Below, piece after piece: positions 21,644 through 30,596 of a stretch of 64,000 nucleotides of DNA. The notes beneath the pieces were generated by a model. It saw only the letters and a list, made by a program, of their open reading frames with translations, searched no databases and was not told the DNA's origin. A program made the position numbers and the translations under genes. The stretch's first letter is position 1; each line of letters opens with the position of its first letter. Origin of the DNA: Tritrichomonas musculus (taxonomy: Eukaryota > Parabasalia > Tritrichomonadida > Tritrichomonadidae); contig JAPFFF010000031.1 of assembly GCA_039105265.1 (NCBI GenBank), positions 1,674,001 to 1,738,000 on the forward strand. The letters run 5' to 3'.

Positions 21644-23949
21644 TTAAATAATTTTCTCCCATCCGCCCACATTCACCTCTATCTTTTCATTCCTGATGTA
21701 TTTAAAAATTAATGTAAACTCATCTTTAATTAATGAATGCTTTAATTCAGCATCAACGTCATTTAAACTTTTATTTCCAGGATTGTCACTTATGTCAACA
21801 AGGAGTGGATTTAGATTTGAATCAATTACAACATCAAGACTCAGCAAATGGAAAAAGCGTTTTTGGTATGGAATTTTTTCTTGTGTTTCAAAGCTTTCAT
21901 CATTCTTAATGCAAGCTTCTTCGGCCATTCTTAGCATATCCATGTGGAGAGCTAAAATAGCATGAGTGGACAATTTTTTCATTTTTTCCCATATTTCTTT
22001 TCTTTCAATATCAGATGTAATAGAAAGAATGGCATCAGAATATTTCCTAACTAAAGTTGAAATATCGGCTCTTTCATTTTGGCGGTTGAGTGAAAAACAC
22101 GAAAGATGGGAACATAAGTCTGTTAGATTATCTTGATTAGGCATTTTGTATTCTTCGGCGCAAAAATAGCATGCTGCTTCTTTGTATAGAAATAATGACA
22201 GAGGATCCAAGCACGTAATCATCAAGTACAATCTCACACTGAATTTATGGTTATTAATGAGTTTTGGCTGAACGTATTCTTGGAAAATCCCATCTGGAAG
22301 TGTGTTTTTGTCTAAAGCATTTTTTAACTTTTCTTTACCTTGAAAAAGAATGATTCCTTTTCCTCCATAAGTTGAATTGGGTTTGAAAATCAATGTTGTG
22401 TGATCTGTCATTTTGCTAATGAAGTCAGGCATTTTTAAATTCTGCGTTGGATGTAAAAAAGTCGTTGGGAAAAATTTGAAATTAGTTAAATACGAATTAA
22501 ATCTTTCAAATGCAAATAGCTTACGGCATATTTCATAAAAACCAGGAATCTTGCTCACATATAACGATGGATCAATATGAAGATATTTATTAATTCTATA
22601 TAATCCATCATAAAAAAATAATTCAGCTTCTGAAGGTGATTCTAAACGTTTAAATTTTAGTTCATTAAATGCATCCAAAAATATAGAATTGGTTATTCTT
22701 TTTATGTATATTGAATTTTTTATTTTCTTTTTATTGGTACTAAGATCTTTTTTTGATACTGTTTGCTTTTTTATTTGCTTCAATTCTTGGATTTGGCGAA
22801 ACTGAAATTGAATTATCTTTTCTAATTCAGTATTTTTTGAAGTTTGGTCTTTCAATGCGCTTTGAATATTTTGAACTTCTTTATTTAGTTTCAATATTTG
22901 CTGATTTTGCTTGTCGATTGTTTCTTTCATTTTATTAATCAATGGATTTTGAGAAAGAGAATTTTCTTCTCCTCTTTCAACCAAAAAGTCAGCATAAGAA
23001 AGGATTAAATCAACATCAACATTATTGAGATAATATTTGTATCCATCGTCACCATCATCGTCATCATTATAGCATCCATAAATCGACTCTTCTATGTTGT
23101 ATGCGAGCTTGTTGAAGATTTCTTCAAAAGTTGGTCTTTCTTTAGGACTGCTCGACCAGCACTTTTCAATAAGTTCTTTATGCGATTGTTTAACTTCGCA
23201 TCCTTCAAAGCTTGGCCGCAGATTCTTTTCAGCAACTTGAGAGGGAAGTAAATACAGTTGTTTATGTTCTGTATCAAAAAGTGGATACGGTTTTTTATCG
23301 GTTAAAACTTGATACATCAAAATTCCAAATGCGTAGACATCAACTTTCCCGTCATAAGGATGGCCTTGAATGATTTCTGGTGCCATGTAAGACGTAGTTC
23401 CCAAGTATTTTGATTGCTCGTTTGAATGTCCAGTATGTGTGTATTTTGAGAGACCAAAATCTGAGATATGAGGGTGAAAATCTTTATCTATTAGAACATT
23501 TCCTGGCTTTAGATCGCGATGAATTATACGGTGTTTGTGAAGGTGCTTCATTCCATATGCAATGCCAATTAATATTATCTGTTTGGTCGGGTTATTGTAA
23601 TTTTCTGGTATAATTCCATTGTAAACCTGATTTAAAATGTTTTCAAGGGAGCCATTTTCTGCAAAATCCATTATAATTGTGACGTTTTCATATCCAGAAA
23701 AATCTCTTAGTGAAAATCCGTGAAATCCAATAATGGATGTGCTGCTCGAGCCATAATTCTAACTTCTCTATCAATCATTTCTTTCATTTGTTCTGAGTTA
23801 TCTGAAAAAATTTCTTTTGCTGCTAAATGATTATCAGATTTTTTATTTAAAATTTCAAAAACATTGCCGTATCTGCCTCTCTGTATTTCTCTGATTTTTT
23901 TAAAATCATTGAGATCAACTTTAAAATCAGAAATTTTAGTTAGTATCAT
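21644..23949 (-). pseudogene. Protein kinase fused to a tubulin tyrosine ligase-like domain, one frameshift
   Basis: Two minus-strand frames make one gene: 23707-23949 (80 residues, kinase N-lobe: RGRYGNVFEI, AAKEIF, REVRIM) and 21644-23671 (675 residues). Near 23735 one base appears to be missing: the first frame turns to PLLDFTDFH and stops, while the next frame carries on IIGFHGFSLRDFSGYENVT without loss of homology. In the long part, HRDLKPGN (51-58), DFG (71-73) and APE (98-100) show a usable kinase core. Residues 240-305 are a coiled coil. Residues about 345-660 look like a TTL/TTLL ATP-grasp domain: KPNSTYGGKGI (430-440), QEYVQPKLINNHKFSVRLYL (464-483), DPLSLFLYKEA and LDVVIDSNLNPLLVDIS (612-628). 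Usual TTLs have LLEVN; here LVDIS replaces it, so ligase activity is uncertain. It is either a recent pseudogene or an error in the sequence. Confidence 0.8.
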
Positions 23950-24449
23950 TTAAAATTTTGTCAATTGTTTTTTTTTTGGAAAAAAAAAAAATGCCATTTA
24001 AATTTAAAAATATATATATACTGGGTAATATTATGTTTTGTGTTTTAAATATTATATTTTTATATTCTGAAATATAAATCAATTATATTTCTTAATTTTT
24101 TATTAATAAATATTTTTCTCTTTTTAAAATCAGCAATAAAAAATTTTAGAATGTCATACTCAGAATTTTATGAAATATTATTTTTACCATATCTTAAAAT
24201 ATTCTCAGTTGTTCAAGAAATAATTTATATTTTTATTTATATAATTAAAATTTAATTGAATTTAAAAGGTTTGTAATAAAATGAACATAATTATTTTCAA
24301 TAAGAAAATTGAGATTTCCTTAAACAGCGTTATCTTCCATTTAATTTTTAAATTTACTACCAATTCCGAACATTAAAAAATCTCAATTTAAAAAAAAAAA
24401 AAAAAAAAAAATCAATTAATTATTATTTAGTTAACTCGTAAAAAGCTTT
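23950..24449. other. AT-rich intergenic region
   Basis: About 500 bases between two kinase genes. The only features seen are an A run at 24390-24411 and general AT-richness. Confidence 0.6.
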
Positions 24450-25904
24450 TTATACTGAGTTTACGTCGAATGACTTTCCATTTCCTTGAGCATACATTTC
24501 GATCAGATCAGTAGCGACTTTATTGAACATTGAATTGATTGACTCTCTATCGTCATAGGAAGTTGTGAAAACGCCGCAGCACTGGTTTGTATCGGCGAAG
24601 GCTCTCAAGTCCTCCTTCTTGTTCTTCCACTGGAGGTCGGCCTTTGAAGCGTCGAGGTAGATGTTTGGATTGTCTCCGTGTTTCTTGGCAAGGTCGATCC
24701 AGCTCTGCTCCTTTTTGTATTCATCGATGAGGCTGATATCGGTGAAGACGATAACTGCGTTAGCGATGTTCAAGTGCTTATTCAACAACTGGAAGATTGA
24801 CTGAACGCCTGGTGTATCGTAAATTGAGAGGGTCACATCACCATACTCAGTTTTAATGGTTTTTTGTGAATTAGTAATTTTGGCGGTTGCTGGCGGTTGT
24901 GGTCGGTCAGCTTTTTCATCACAAAGGATGTTAAGAGCGGATGATTTGCCGGTGTTTGGATTTCCAAGCAAAAAGACGTTAAAGATTGGGATATCTTTCT
25001 GAGGTGTATCGTTCGGCGGTTGTTGGCTGGCTTCACCTTGTGGGTAGTAGTGCTTGAGGTAGTGGGCGACAACTTTGAAGTTGATACGAATTAAGGAGTA
25101 AAATTGGGGATCAGTCAAATTTTGAATGAGTTGGTCAAAAGTTGGTCGTTCTTTTGGATTCTTTGACCAGCACTTTTGGAGGAAGTTCTTCCAGTTCTTG
25201 TCTTTGATCATGGAGACGTCGGGGCGCTTTCCTTTGAGAATATTGGCAATTTGCATGTATGGTGGTCCTTCAACAAATGGATCAAGACCGGTAATTAACT
25301 TGTAGGCAACTAATCCATATGAATATACATCAGCTTTGTTATCGAAATCTTTTTCTTCCAAAATTTCAGGGGCAGTGTAAACTGGAGCTTCAAGATCGAT
25401 GATGTTTTTCTTTGAAAACCTGGAAAGACCAAAATCGGATATATGTGGGTAATTTTGTTCGTCAAGGATAATGTTATTTGGATTGAGGTTGCCATGAGCT
25501 ATATCTTGGGAGTGTAAATATTGCATTGAGAGAGCAATTCCGAGTAAGTTTAAATATCTTTTGGTAATTGTAAACCAATTGCGATCAGTCAAGAAAACAT
25601 GAGCCAATGATCCCTTAGGGAGATAATCATTGATGATGGTTAAATGATTTTGGCCAAAGAAATCAACAGTATTGATTCCGATAAGTTTTATAAATGCTGT
25701 GTTATGCAATTTAGCGTAGGTTCCCATTATTGTAGTAAAATAAACTTGATCAACTTCGTTGGTAAACTCTTTATGGCTGATCTTAGCTGCATATTTTTTA
25801 TGCGTTTTGATATTTTCTACTAAAAAAACTTGTCCAAATGATCCACATCCAAGTGTTCCAACAATTTTGTAATCTTGGAGATTAGCAGTCAATTCAGATT
25901 CCAT
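24450..25904 (-). CDS. Pseudokinase fused to a small GTPase-like domain
   Basis: A 484-residue protein. Residues 12-265 have a kinase fold: glycine loop GCGSFGQV (19-26), K41 in YAAK, DFG (157-159), APE (178-180) and the C-lobe motif KADVYSYGLVAYKLITG. The catalytic loop reads HGNLNPNN (137-144) instead of HRDLKPxN, so the catalytic Asp is replaced by Asn, and no clear helix-C Glu is present: it is probably a pseudokinase. Residues 307-475 are a P-loop GTPase: GNPNTGKSS (314-322), DTPG (363-366) and SKAD (420-423, the G4 motif), close to Rab/Ras-type proteins. There is no C-terminal cysteine (ends VNSV), so no prenyl anchor. I infer that the GTPase and the kinase fold act as a regulatory pair. 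The neighbour has a related kinase head with a different tail. Confidence 0.9.
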   Translation of the reverse strand: MESELTANLQDYKIVGTLGCGSFGQVFLVENIKTHKKYAAKISHKEFTNEVDQVYFTTIMGTYAKLHNTAFIKLIGINTVDFFGQNHLTIINDYLPKGSLAHVFLTDRNWFTITKRYLNLLGIALSMQYLHSQDIAHGNLNPNNIILDEQNYPHISDFGLSRFSKKNIIDLEAPVYTAPEILEEKDFDNKADVYSYGLVAYKLITGLDPFVEGPPYMQIANILKGKRPDVSMIKDKNWKNFLQKCWSKNPKERPTFDQLIQNLTDPQFYSLIRINFKVVAHYLKHYYPQGEASQQPPNDTPQKDIPIFNVFLLGNPNTGKSSALNILCDEKADRPQPPATAKITNSQKTIKTEYGDVTLSIYDTPGVQSIFQLLNKHLNIANAVIVFTDISLIDEYKKEQSWIDLAKKHGDNPNIYLDASKADLQWKNKKEDLRAFADTNQCCGVFTTSYDDRESINSMFNKVATDLIEMYAQGNGKSFDVNSV

Positions 25905-26359
25905 TATGGGTGATTTTTGCGAGTAATAAGTGGTATTGAAAAAGTGAAAAAGAGCATCGTTATTTTTTTATTTATGAAACGTAATAAAAAAACCGATCAT
26001 AAAGGCCAAAATATATTTATTTTCAGAAAAAATCAATGATCTATTCAATTTTTTCTAATAAAAGTTTTTTCATTATGAATAAATATTATTATCTTGAGAT
26101 TAATTTCATAAAAATAATAAAATGTGAATTACAATGTATTATATTATGATAATAAAAAATAATTTTGCTTTTAAAAAAGACAATTTATTGAATTATTTTT
26201 ATCAAATATTTTTTTTTCAACAACAAATTATAATGAAGCATTAATAATAAAACATTTAAGTTAGTTCTTTTTGATAAATTTATCAAAGAAAACAAAAAGT
26301 ATATTATATACTATTATGTTTATATAATGAAACAAATTATTAAAGAAACTATTTTTATA
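25905..26359. other. AT-rich intergenic region
   Basis: About 450 bases between the pseudokinase-GTPase start and the transglutaminase stop. Very AT-rich; nothing recognisable. Confidence 0.6.
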
Positions 26360-28405
26360 TTATATCAAAAGGCAACATGCAGATTGTTTTCCATTTACCT
26401 CTCTTGCTCTTGGCGCTTGAACTATCATTTTGTCAACTTCATCTTTAATTGAACTCGGAATGTCAGCCATATAGTCGAATTCGCTCTCAATTTGTTCCTT
26501 AAGATTCCTCATTAAATCTGTCTCTTCTGTACTTTCTTCCTGAAGCTCAGAATCAACGATGAAGTACTGCTGTGAAAAAGATAAATCTTTTCCTTTCAAT
26601 TTCAGCTTGTAATGTCCGTATCTGGGGAACTTTATCGAATATTCGCGGTCTTTTATTTTTCCTTCCTCTGTATCTTTGACTGAAACGATTTGAGGTTGCA
26701 ATTGTTTTTTCATCCAATTCTTTGAGTCCCCAACATCGACGATGTAATCAACAACTTCCTCCTCACTGAAGACGTGGAAATTAAAGTCGAAATTGTTCAA
26801 GACAACCGATGAAGAAGACGGAGAAATCGATATTTTTTCATCTTTAAAAGATGTAAATTTTCGACTTTTTGAGAGGCCATATAATGGTGAAACTTTTTGA
26901 GAGCCAGCATTTGTTACATCGAAATAATAAGACATGCAAATGGTGTATTTGTCATATTCGGGCTTTTGATCATCCATCTCTATTGAATAGATGCATACCT
27001 CCCAGCGACCGTTAGATGGAAATTCAATGAAAATCCATTTTTCAACAAAAAGTGACGTGCCATCAAAAAGTTCTGTATCAAAAGTGCTTTCAATTTTCTG
27101 CTTAATCATTGAAGCCCTTTCAAAAGTTCCAGGTTTAACTTCATAGAGATCAATCTTTAATTTTGGCGACCGTTTATTATTGATGGCGAAACGGATTTGT
27201 GTGTGGCCCTCTTTAACGGTCGTCAAGCCTTTAACCGGCTTGATTGGGAAGAAACCGTTTTCATCTTTATCGTTGGATGTTGGAATGGCCGGAAGTGAAC
27301 CGTTAAAGTCATCCAAAACGACGTAAGCATCAAAGAGAAATCTGTCAGAAAAAACGATAATTTTCCATGTTCCTTTTTTGGCCAAATAAGCATTGAATTT
27401 ATATCGTGTCCGTTTTTTATCTGGGTAGTATGTAAAGTAGCGACTAGGGATGTCTTTTTCGAGACATGTAAAGGCTGAAAATAAAGGAACTTCATTTACC
27501 CAAGTATCGTTATCTAATACTTGAAAAGTCGCGGTAAGAAGCTCAGAAATTTGAACAAAGCTGAATTGTAATTCAAGCATGCCCTTTTTCGTCTTGATTA
27601 TCTGGAAGGGGTTGGATTCTAGGGAAACTTCTCTTTCAAGCGATACTCGGTTGAGGGTTGAGAATTTTTCGAGTGTAAATAAATAGGTCTGTTTAAAATA
27701 TTGGCTTTCATAAGGAAAGTGCTGAAGAAGTCCTGTATAGTAAGGAACTAAAAAATATGTTTTTCGATACTCATAAGAAAAAACTTTCTTTTTTGTTCTA
27801 CCAGCACCCCATGTTGGTTCGGACATGTATTTACAGTCGTCAATTTCAAGATAGACGCAAGCATGAAGATTGGTTTCTATTGTTTTTTTATCGGTTGGTG
27901 GATTATAGGATTTCCAATTACTTCCCTTGCAAACATTAATAAAGAATTCAAGGCGTATTTTATCTGTATCAACTCCTGTCTTTTTAGCGATTTTGATGAA
28001 AAATCTTGTATAATCTCCACATATGCCTTTATTTGTTTTGAAAACATTATTAGTAGTAGGGTCAAATAAATTGTGACCTTCATATATTGTATAATCATAT
28101 TCTATGTTGTGAGTTGAATAGTAATAAGCAGCATATAGTTTATCCATGTCAGTGTCAAATGTATCTTTGATCCCTTTACAAAGCATATCAAAACTGCTAA
28201 ATTTATGGGTGTCTAAGTAATTTTCAACTTTTGAATAGTTGACAGGTGGGGGATTTTGAACCATTACATTTAATGCTTGTGATAGAGCTGGAATTGAAAA
28301 AAATTCTTCAAAAGCTTTTGGTATTTCACTATATAAAATAGGTCTTGTTTCAGTAATTTTAACTAAATATCGGAGATAAAAAGTAAAATTTTCGTCATTA
28401 ATCAT
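26360..28405 (-). CDS. Kyphoscoliosis peptidase-like transglutaminase with CaaX end
   Basis: A 681-residue protein. Residues about 85-205 form a transglutaminase-like core of the KY (kyphoscoliosis peptidase) type: NKGICGDYTRFFIKIAKKTG with C129 as the likely nucleophile, H181 in NLHACVYLEID, and EPTWGAG with E196 where KY proteins usually have Asp. After it come beta-rich KY-like repeats (about 245-365, 385-500 and 515-625) such as KKGTWKIIVFSDRFLFDAYV. The C-terminus is QSACCLLI: CLLI is a CaaX box, and the final Ile suggests geranylgeranylation, with the extra upstream Cys a possible acylation site. The protein is therefore probably attached to the cytosolic face of a membrane. In animals KY proteins work on cytoskeletal junctions; a cytoskeletal role here is inferred. 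The start at 28405 opens the frame. Confidence 0.85.
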   Translation of the reverse strand: MINDENFTFYLRYLVKITETRPILYSEIPKAFEEFFSIPALSQALNVMVQNPPPVNYSKVENYLDTHKFSSFDMLCKGIKDTFDTDMDKLYAAYYYSTHNIEYDYTIYEGHNLFDPTTNNVFKTNKGICGDYTRFFIKIAKKTGVDTDKIRLEFFINVCKGSNWKSYNPPTDKKTIETNLHACVYLEIDDCKYMSEPTWGAGRTKKKVFSYEYRKTYFLVPYYTGLLQHFPYESQYFKQTYLFTLEKFSTLNRVSLEREVSLESNPFQIIKTKKGMLELQFSFVQISELLTATFQVLDNDTWVNEVPLFSAFTCLEKDIPSRYFTYYPDKKRTRYKFNAYLAKKGTWKIIVFSDRFLFDAYVVLDDFNGSLPAIPTSNDKDENGFFPIKPVKGLTTVKEGHTQIRFAINNKRSPKLKIDLYEVKPGTFERASMIKQKIESTFDTELFDGTSLFVEKWIFIEFPSNGRWEVCIYSIEMDDQKPEYDKYTICMSYYFDVTNAGSQKVSPLYGLSKSRKFTSFKDEKISISPSSSSVVLNNFDFNFHVFSEEEVVDYIVDVGDSKNWMKKQLQPQIVSVKDTEEGKIKDREYSIKFPRYGHYKLKLKGKDLSFSQQYFIVDSELQEESTEETDLMRNLKEQIESEFDYMADIPSSIKDEVDKMIVQAPRAREVNGKQSACCLLI

Positions 28406-28649
28406 TTGATTGAAATATTTAACTTTTTAAAGCAATATACGTTTTTATTTTTTTTTTGGGTTATTCAGATTAAGTTTATCTTTGTTTAAAAAACTAAAAA
28501 TAATAATATTATTCATTATTTAAATAATATTTCATTAGTTAAATAAGATTTTTTGCCATATTCTGGTTTAATCTTTGAAAAAATATATCATATATTGGAT
28601 GGTAATCCATATTTATTTAAAAATTGCATATTTTTTGAGCTTTTGAAAA
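28406..28649. other. Short AT-rich intergenic region
   Basis: Nothing recognised between the transglutaminase start and the tRNA-like gene. Confidence 0.6.
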
Positions 28650-28721
28650 TGGGTTGTAGTTCAACTGGTAGAATGCGACATAGTCACGAGTCGTGATGTT
28701 GGTTCAATCCCAGCCGACCCC
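28650..28721 (+). tRNA. tRNA-like gene with a 10-nt anticodon loop
   Basis: The cloverleaf fits except in the anticodon arm. Acceptor: GGGTTG (28651-28656) pairs with CGACCC (28715-28720), with the outermost T-C pair open. D arm: GTTC / GAAT around AACTGGTA. T arm: GTTGG / CCAGC around the loop TTCAATC, a good B box. The anticodon stem GCGAC (28675-28679) / GTCGT (28690-28694) encloses ATAGTCACGA, ten bases instead of seven. Depending on how it is read, the anticodon could be CAC (Val; after T33) or GTC (Asp), but neither is regular. It is a diverged tRNA, a tRNA pseudogene or a tRNA-like Pol III transcript. Confidence 0.55.
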
Positions 28722-28723
28722 TC

Positions 28724-28745
28724 TTTTTTTTTTTTTTTTTTTTTT
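28724..28745 (+). terminator. Pol III-type T run (22 T)
   Basis: A run of T starts three bases after the tRNA-like acceptor arm. RNA polymerase III stops at four or more T, so this is a more than sufficient terminator and supports transcription of the tRNA-like sequence. Confidence 0.7.
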
Positions 28746-29580
28746 ATGAAAAGCATAATTATTAGGTAATTAGAATTATCTTAGTGTCTGTTAATGCACA
28801 AAACATACTGAATTGGTTATGAAATATAAAATTAAATGTAAAAAATTTTTTACTCAAAACTTTGATCCATTTTACAAATTTCAAAAAATCAACATTAAAA
28901 AAAATGTATTTATCGTGATTGTCTCATAATAATAATGTATAAAATAAATTCTAAATTTTGAGAATAAAGATGCAAAAGGCTAATTAAAAGGATACCCTGT
29001 CAAATTTTCCTTTTTTAGAATTGCGGGGATTAGTAAAAAATAAACGTACACTGGCATACCAACTTTTTCTAAATGTAGTCAATTTAAAAAAGTGCTCTTT
29101 TTTCATATCTTTATTGTTACTATTATTACATTTGGGAAAAAGATCGCTGATCTACCTTTGATAGCAATAACTTTACTATTACTTATTTTTTTATCCACTT
29201 TTCGTTTTACAGCTGCCTCACCAGGAAATGCTGAATTATTCAACATCATCTGGTGAGAGGAAAGTCACTCCACCAGCAAAAGTACTAAATCGCTCATCAT
29301 ACATCTCAAACAAACAAAAATAAAAGCATTAGTTTAAGCACAAACGAATTTTTTTACTCAATTGAATTTTAATTTTCAAACATTTCCCCGCTTGGCCAAC
29401 GAGGCATATCATTCGCATGTACAATTAACGTAACACATATTTTCTATAGAACATTTCGCTTTGCAACCTATTCATCAACTTTATATCAATACTAATTATC
29501 AAAATTCTACCTTAATATTGTTAATCAAATTATTCTCATTCAATTCATAACATTAGCACTCAAATTATTTAACATTTATA
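28746..29580. other. Intergenic region with a hairpin and a diverged GC-unit relic
   Basis: No coding frame was seen. At about 29216-29262 CCTCACCAG and CTGGTGAG face each other across some 25 bases in a less AT-rich patch. At about 29380-29450 the bases (TTTCCCCGCTTGGCCAAC, later TAACACATATTTTCTATA) are a diverged relative of the 255-bp GC-rich unit found further on. The rest is AT-rich. Confidence 0.5.
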
Positions 29581-29758
29581 CTTTTTTCATTTTTATCTTA
29601 TCTTATCTCTTTGTATTCTTTTTTAAGACTATTTATTTCTTTTTTGGAACGTATCTTTTATTTTATTAGTTTTAATAATATATTATTTATGTTTTTCTTT
29701 TTCCTTTTTTTTTTTTTTTAAATTTAAGATATTTATTTGAAGAAATTTATTTGCAAGC
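29581..29758 (+). repeat. Leader segment, copy 1, before array block I
   Basis: A pyrimidine-rich start (TCATTTTTATCTTATCTTAT), then T runs and AATTTAAGATAT, ending TTGCAAGC directly before the ATG of the first mini-ORF. It shares its order of motifs with copies at about 30291 and 35784 and is the most diverged of the three. TCATTT fits an initiator, but it would lie some 170 bases before the ATG. Confidence 0.75.
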
Positions 29759-29881
29759 ATGGAAACGAATACAGACGGGAACACGGAAGACCTTAAAGAA
29801 TTTATTTTACAGATGGTTATACTTTACTTATATTTGAAGATGCAGGATTCGAAAGACAAACGTACAGAACGGAATACATGA
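29759..29881 (+). CDS. First mini-ORF of array block I (unit A)
   Basis: ATG opens directly after the leader and reads METNTDGNTEDLKEFILQ, then MVILYLYLKM and QDSKDKRTERNT, ending in TGA, 40 residues. The TGA overlaps the next unit's ATG (ATGA, 29878-29881). It has a polar Thr/Asn/Glu head, a short hydrophobic middle and a basic tail. No known family. It could be a true small protein or a chance frame in a satellite. Confidence 0.3.
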   Translation: METNTDGNTEDLKEFILQMVILYLYLKMQDSKDKRTERNT

Positions 29882-29960
29882 GCACGGAAACGAATACAGA
29901 AACGAACACAGAATATCTCGAAATTATGTTATATAAACAGTTCTATTTTGATTTTAAATA
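29759..29960 (+). repeat. Array block I: one A unit and one truncated B unit
   Basis: One 125-bp-type A unit follows the leader, then a B unit that stops at TTTTAAATAA, where the GC-rich unit begins. It is the smallest block and may be the founder or remnant form of the large arrays. Confidence 0.85.
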
Positions 29961-29964
29961 ATCA

Positions 29965-30290
29965 CGTCGAAGACTTCCCCGCTCGACCAACCAACAACGC
30001 AAATCACACGCACAATCAATGCAACACATATTCGCTATACAAAGTCTCACACATTAGCAGACACGCCGGCCGATGCTGATTGTATATCAGCATCGGCCGG
30101 CGAGTGGCAAAGTAACTCAGGCAGAAAAATGTTTTAACACTCATTAAGCATAACATGCAAACAATATCAGACGCAACAGAAGAACAGAAACAAAAAATTT
30201 TTATCAGATGAACTTCGACCAAAGAAGCAAGCAAATCGCACGTACAAGCAATACAGCACACTTTCGCATGAACAAGCAATACATGTATAC
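29965..30290. repeat. GC-rich palindrome unit, copy 1
   Basis: Begins near ACTTCCCCGCTCGACCAACC and runs through the palindrome, a stretch CAGACGCAACAGAAGAACAG, and CATGTATAC before the next leader. Related full units elsewhere are 255 bp. A minus-strand frame over it (30016-30279) is Cys-rich and hydrophobic and is kept only because the copies are recent; I do not call it a gene. Confidence 0.8.
30064..30102. repeat. Perfect palindrome, 17-bp arms and 5-base apex
   Basis: CGCCGGCCGATGCTGAT, apex TGTAT, then the exact reverse complement. It is GC-rich within AT-rich DNA and could form a cruciform. In the other four copies (32683-32721, 32938-32976, 35333-35371, 35588-35626) the apex reads ATACA, its reverse complement, with one arm mismatch. 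Confidence 0.95.
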
Positions 30291-30473
30291 TTTTTTTTTT
30301 TTTTTCATTTTTATCTTATCTTATCTTTTTGTATTTTTTTTTTTTTTAAGACTTTTTATTTATTTTTTGTAATATATTTTTTATTTTACTAGTTTTGATA
30401 CTATATTTTATATATTTTTCTTTTCTTTTTTTTTTAATTTAAGATATGTATTTGAAGAAGATTTTTTGCAAGC
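30291..30473 (+). repeat. Leader segment, copy 2, before array block II
   Basis: Starts with a T run and TCATTTTTATCTTATCTTAT, contains TACTAGTTTTGATACTATAT and AATTTAAGATATGTATTTGA, and ends GCAAGC before ATG. Nearly identical to the copy at 35784. Confidence 0.85.
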
Positions 30474-30596
30474 ATGGAAACGAATACAGACGGGAACACG
30501 GAAGACCTTAAAGAATTTATTTTACAGATGGTTATACTTTACTTATATTTGAAGATGCAGGATTCGAAAGACAAACGTACAGAACGGAATACATGA
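30474..30596 (+). CDS. First mini-ORF of array block II (unit A)
   Basis: Same 40-residue reading as the first mini-ORF of block I: METNTDGNTEDLKEF at the head and RTERNT then TGA at the end, with TGA overlapping the next ATG by ATGA. The repeated presence of an in-frame ATG exactly at the leader-array junction is the main reason to list it. Confidence 0.3.
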   Translation: METNTDGNTEDLKEFILQMVILYLYLKMQDSKDKRTERNT

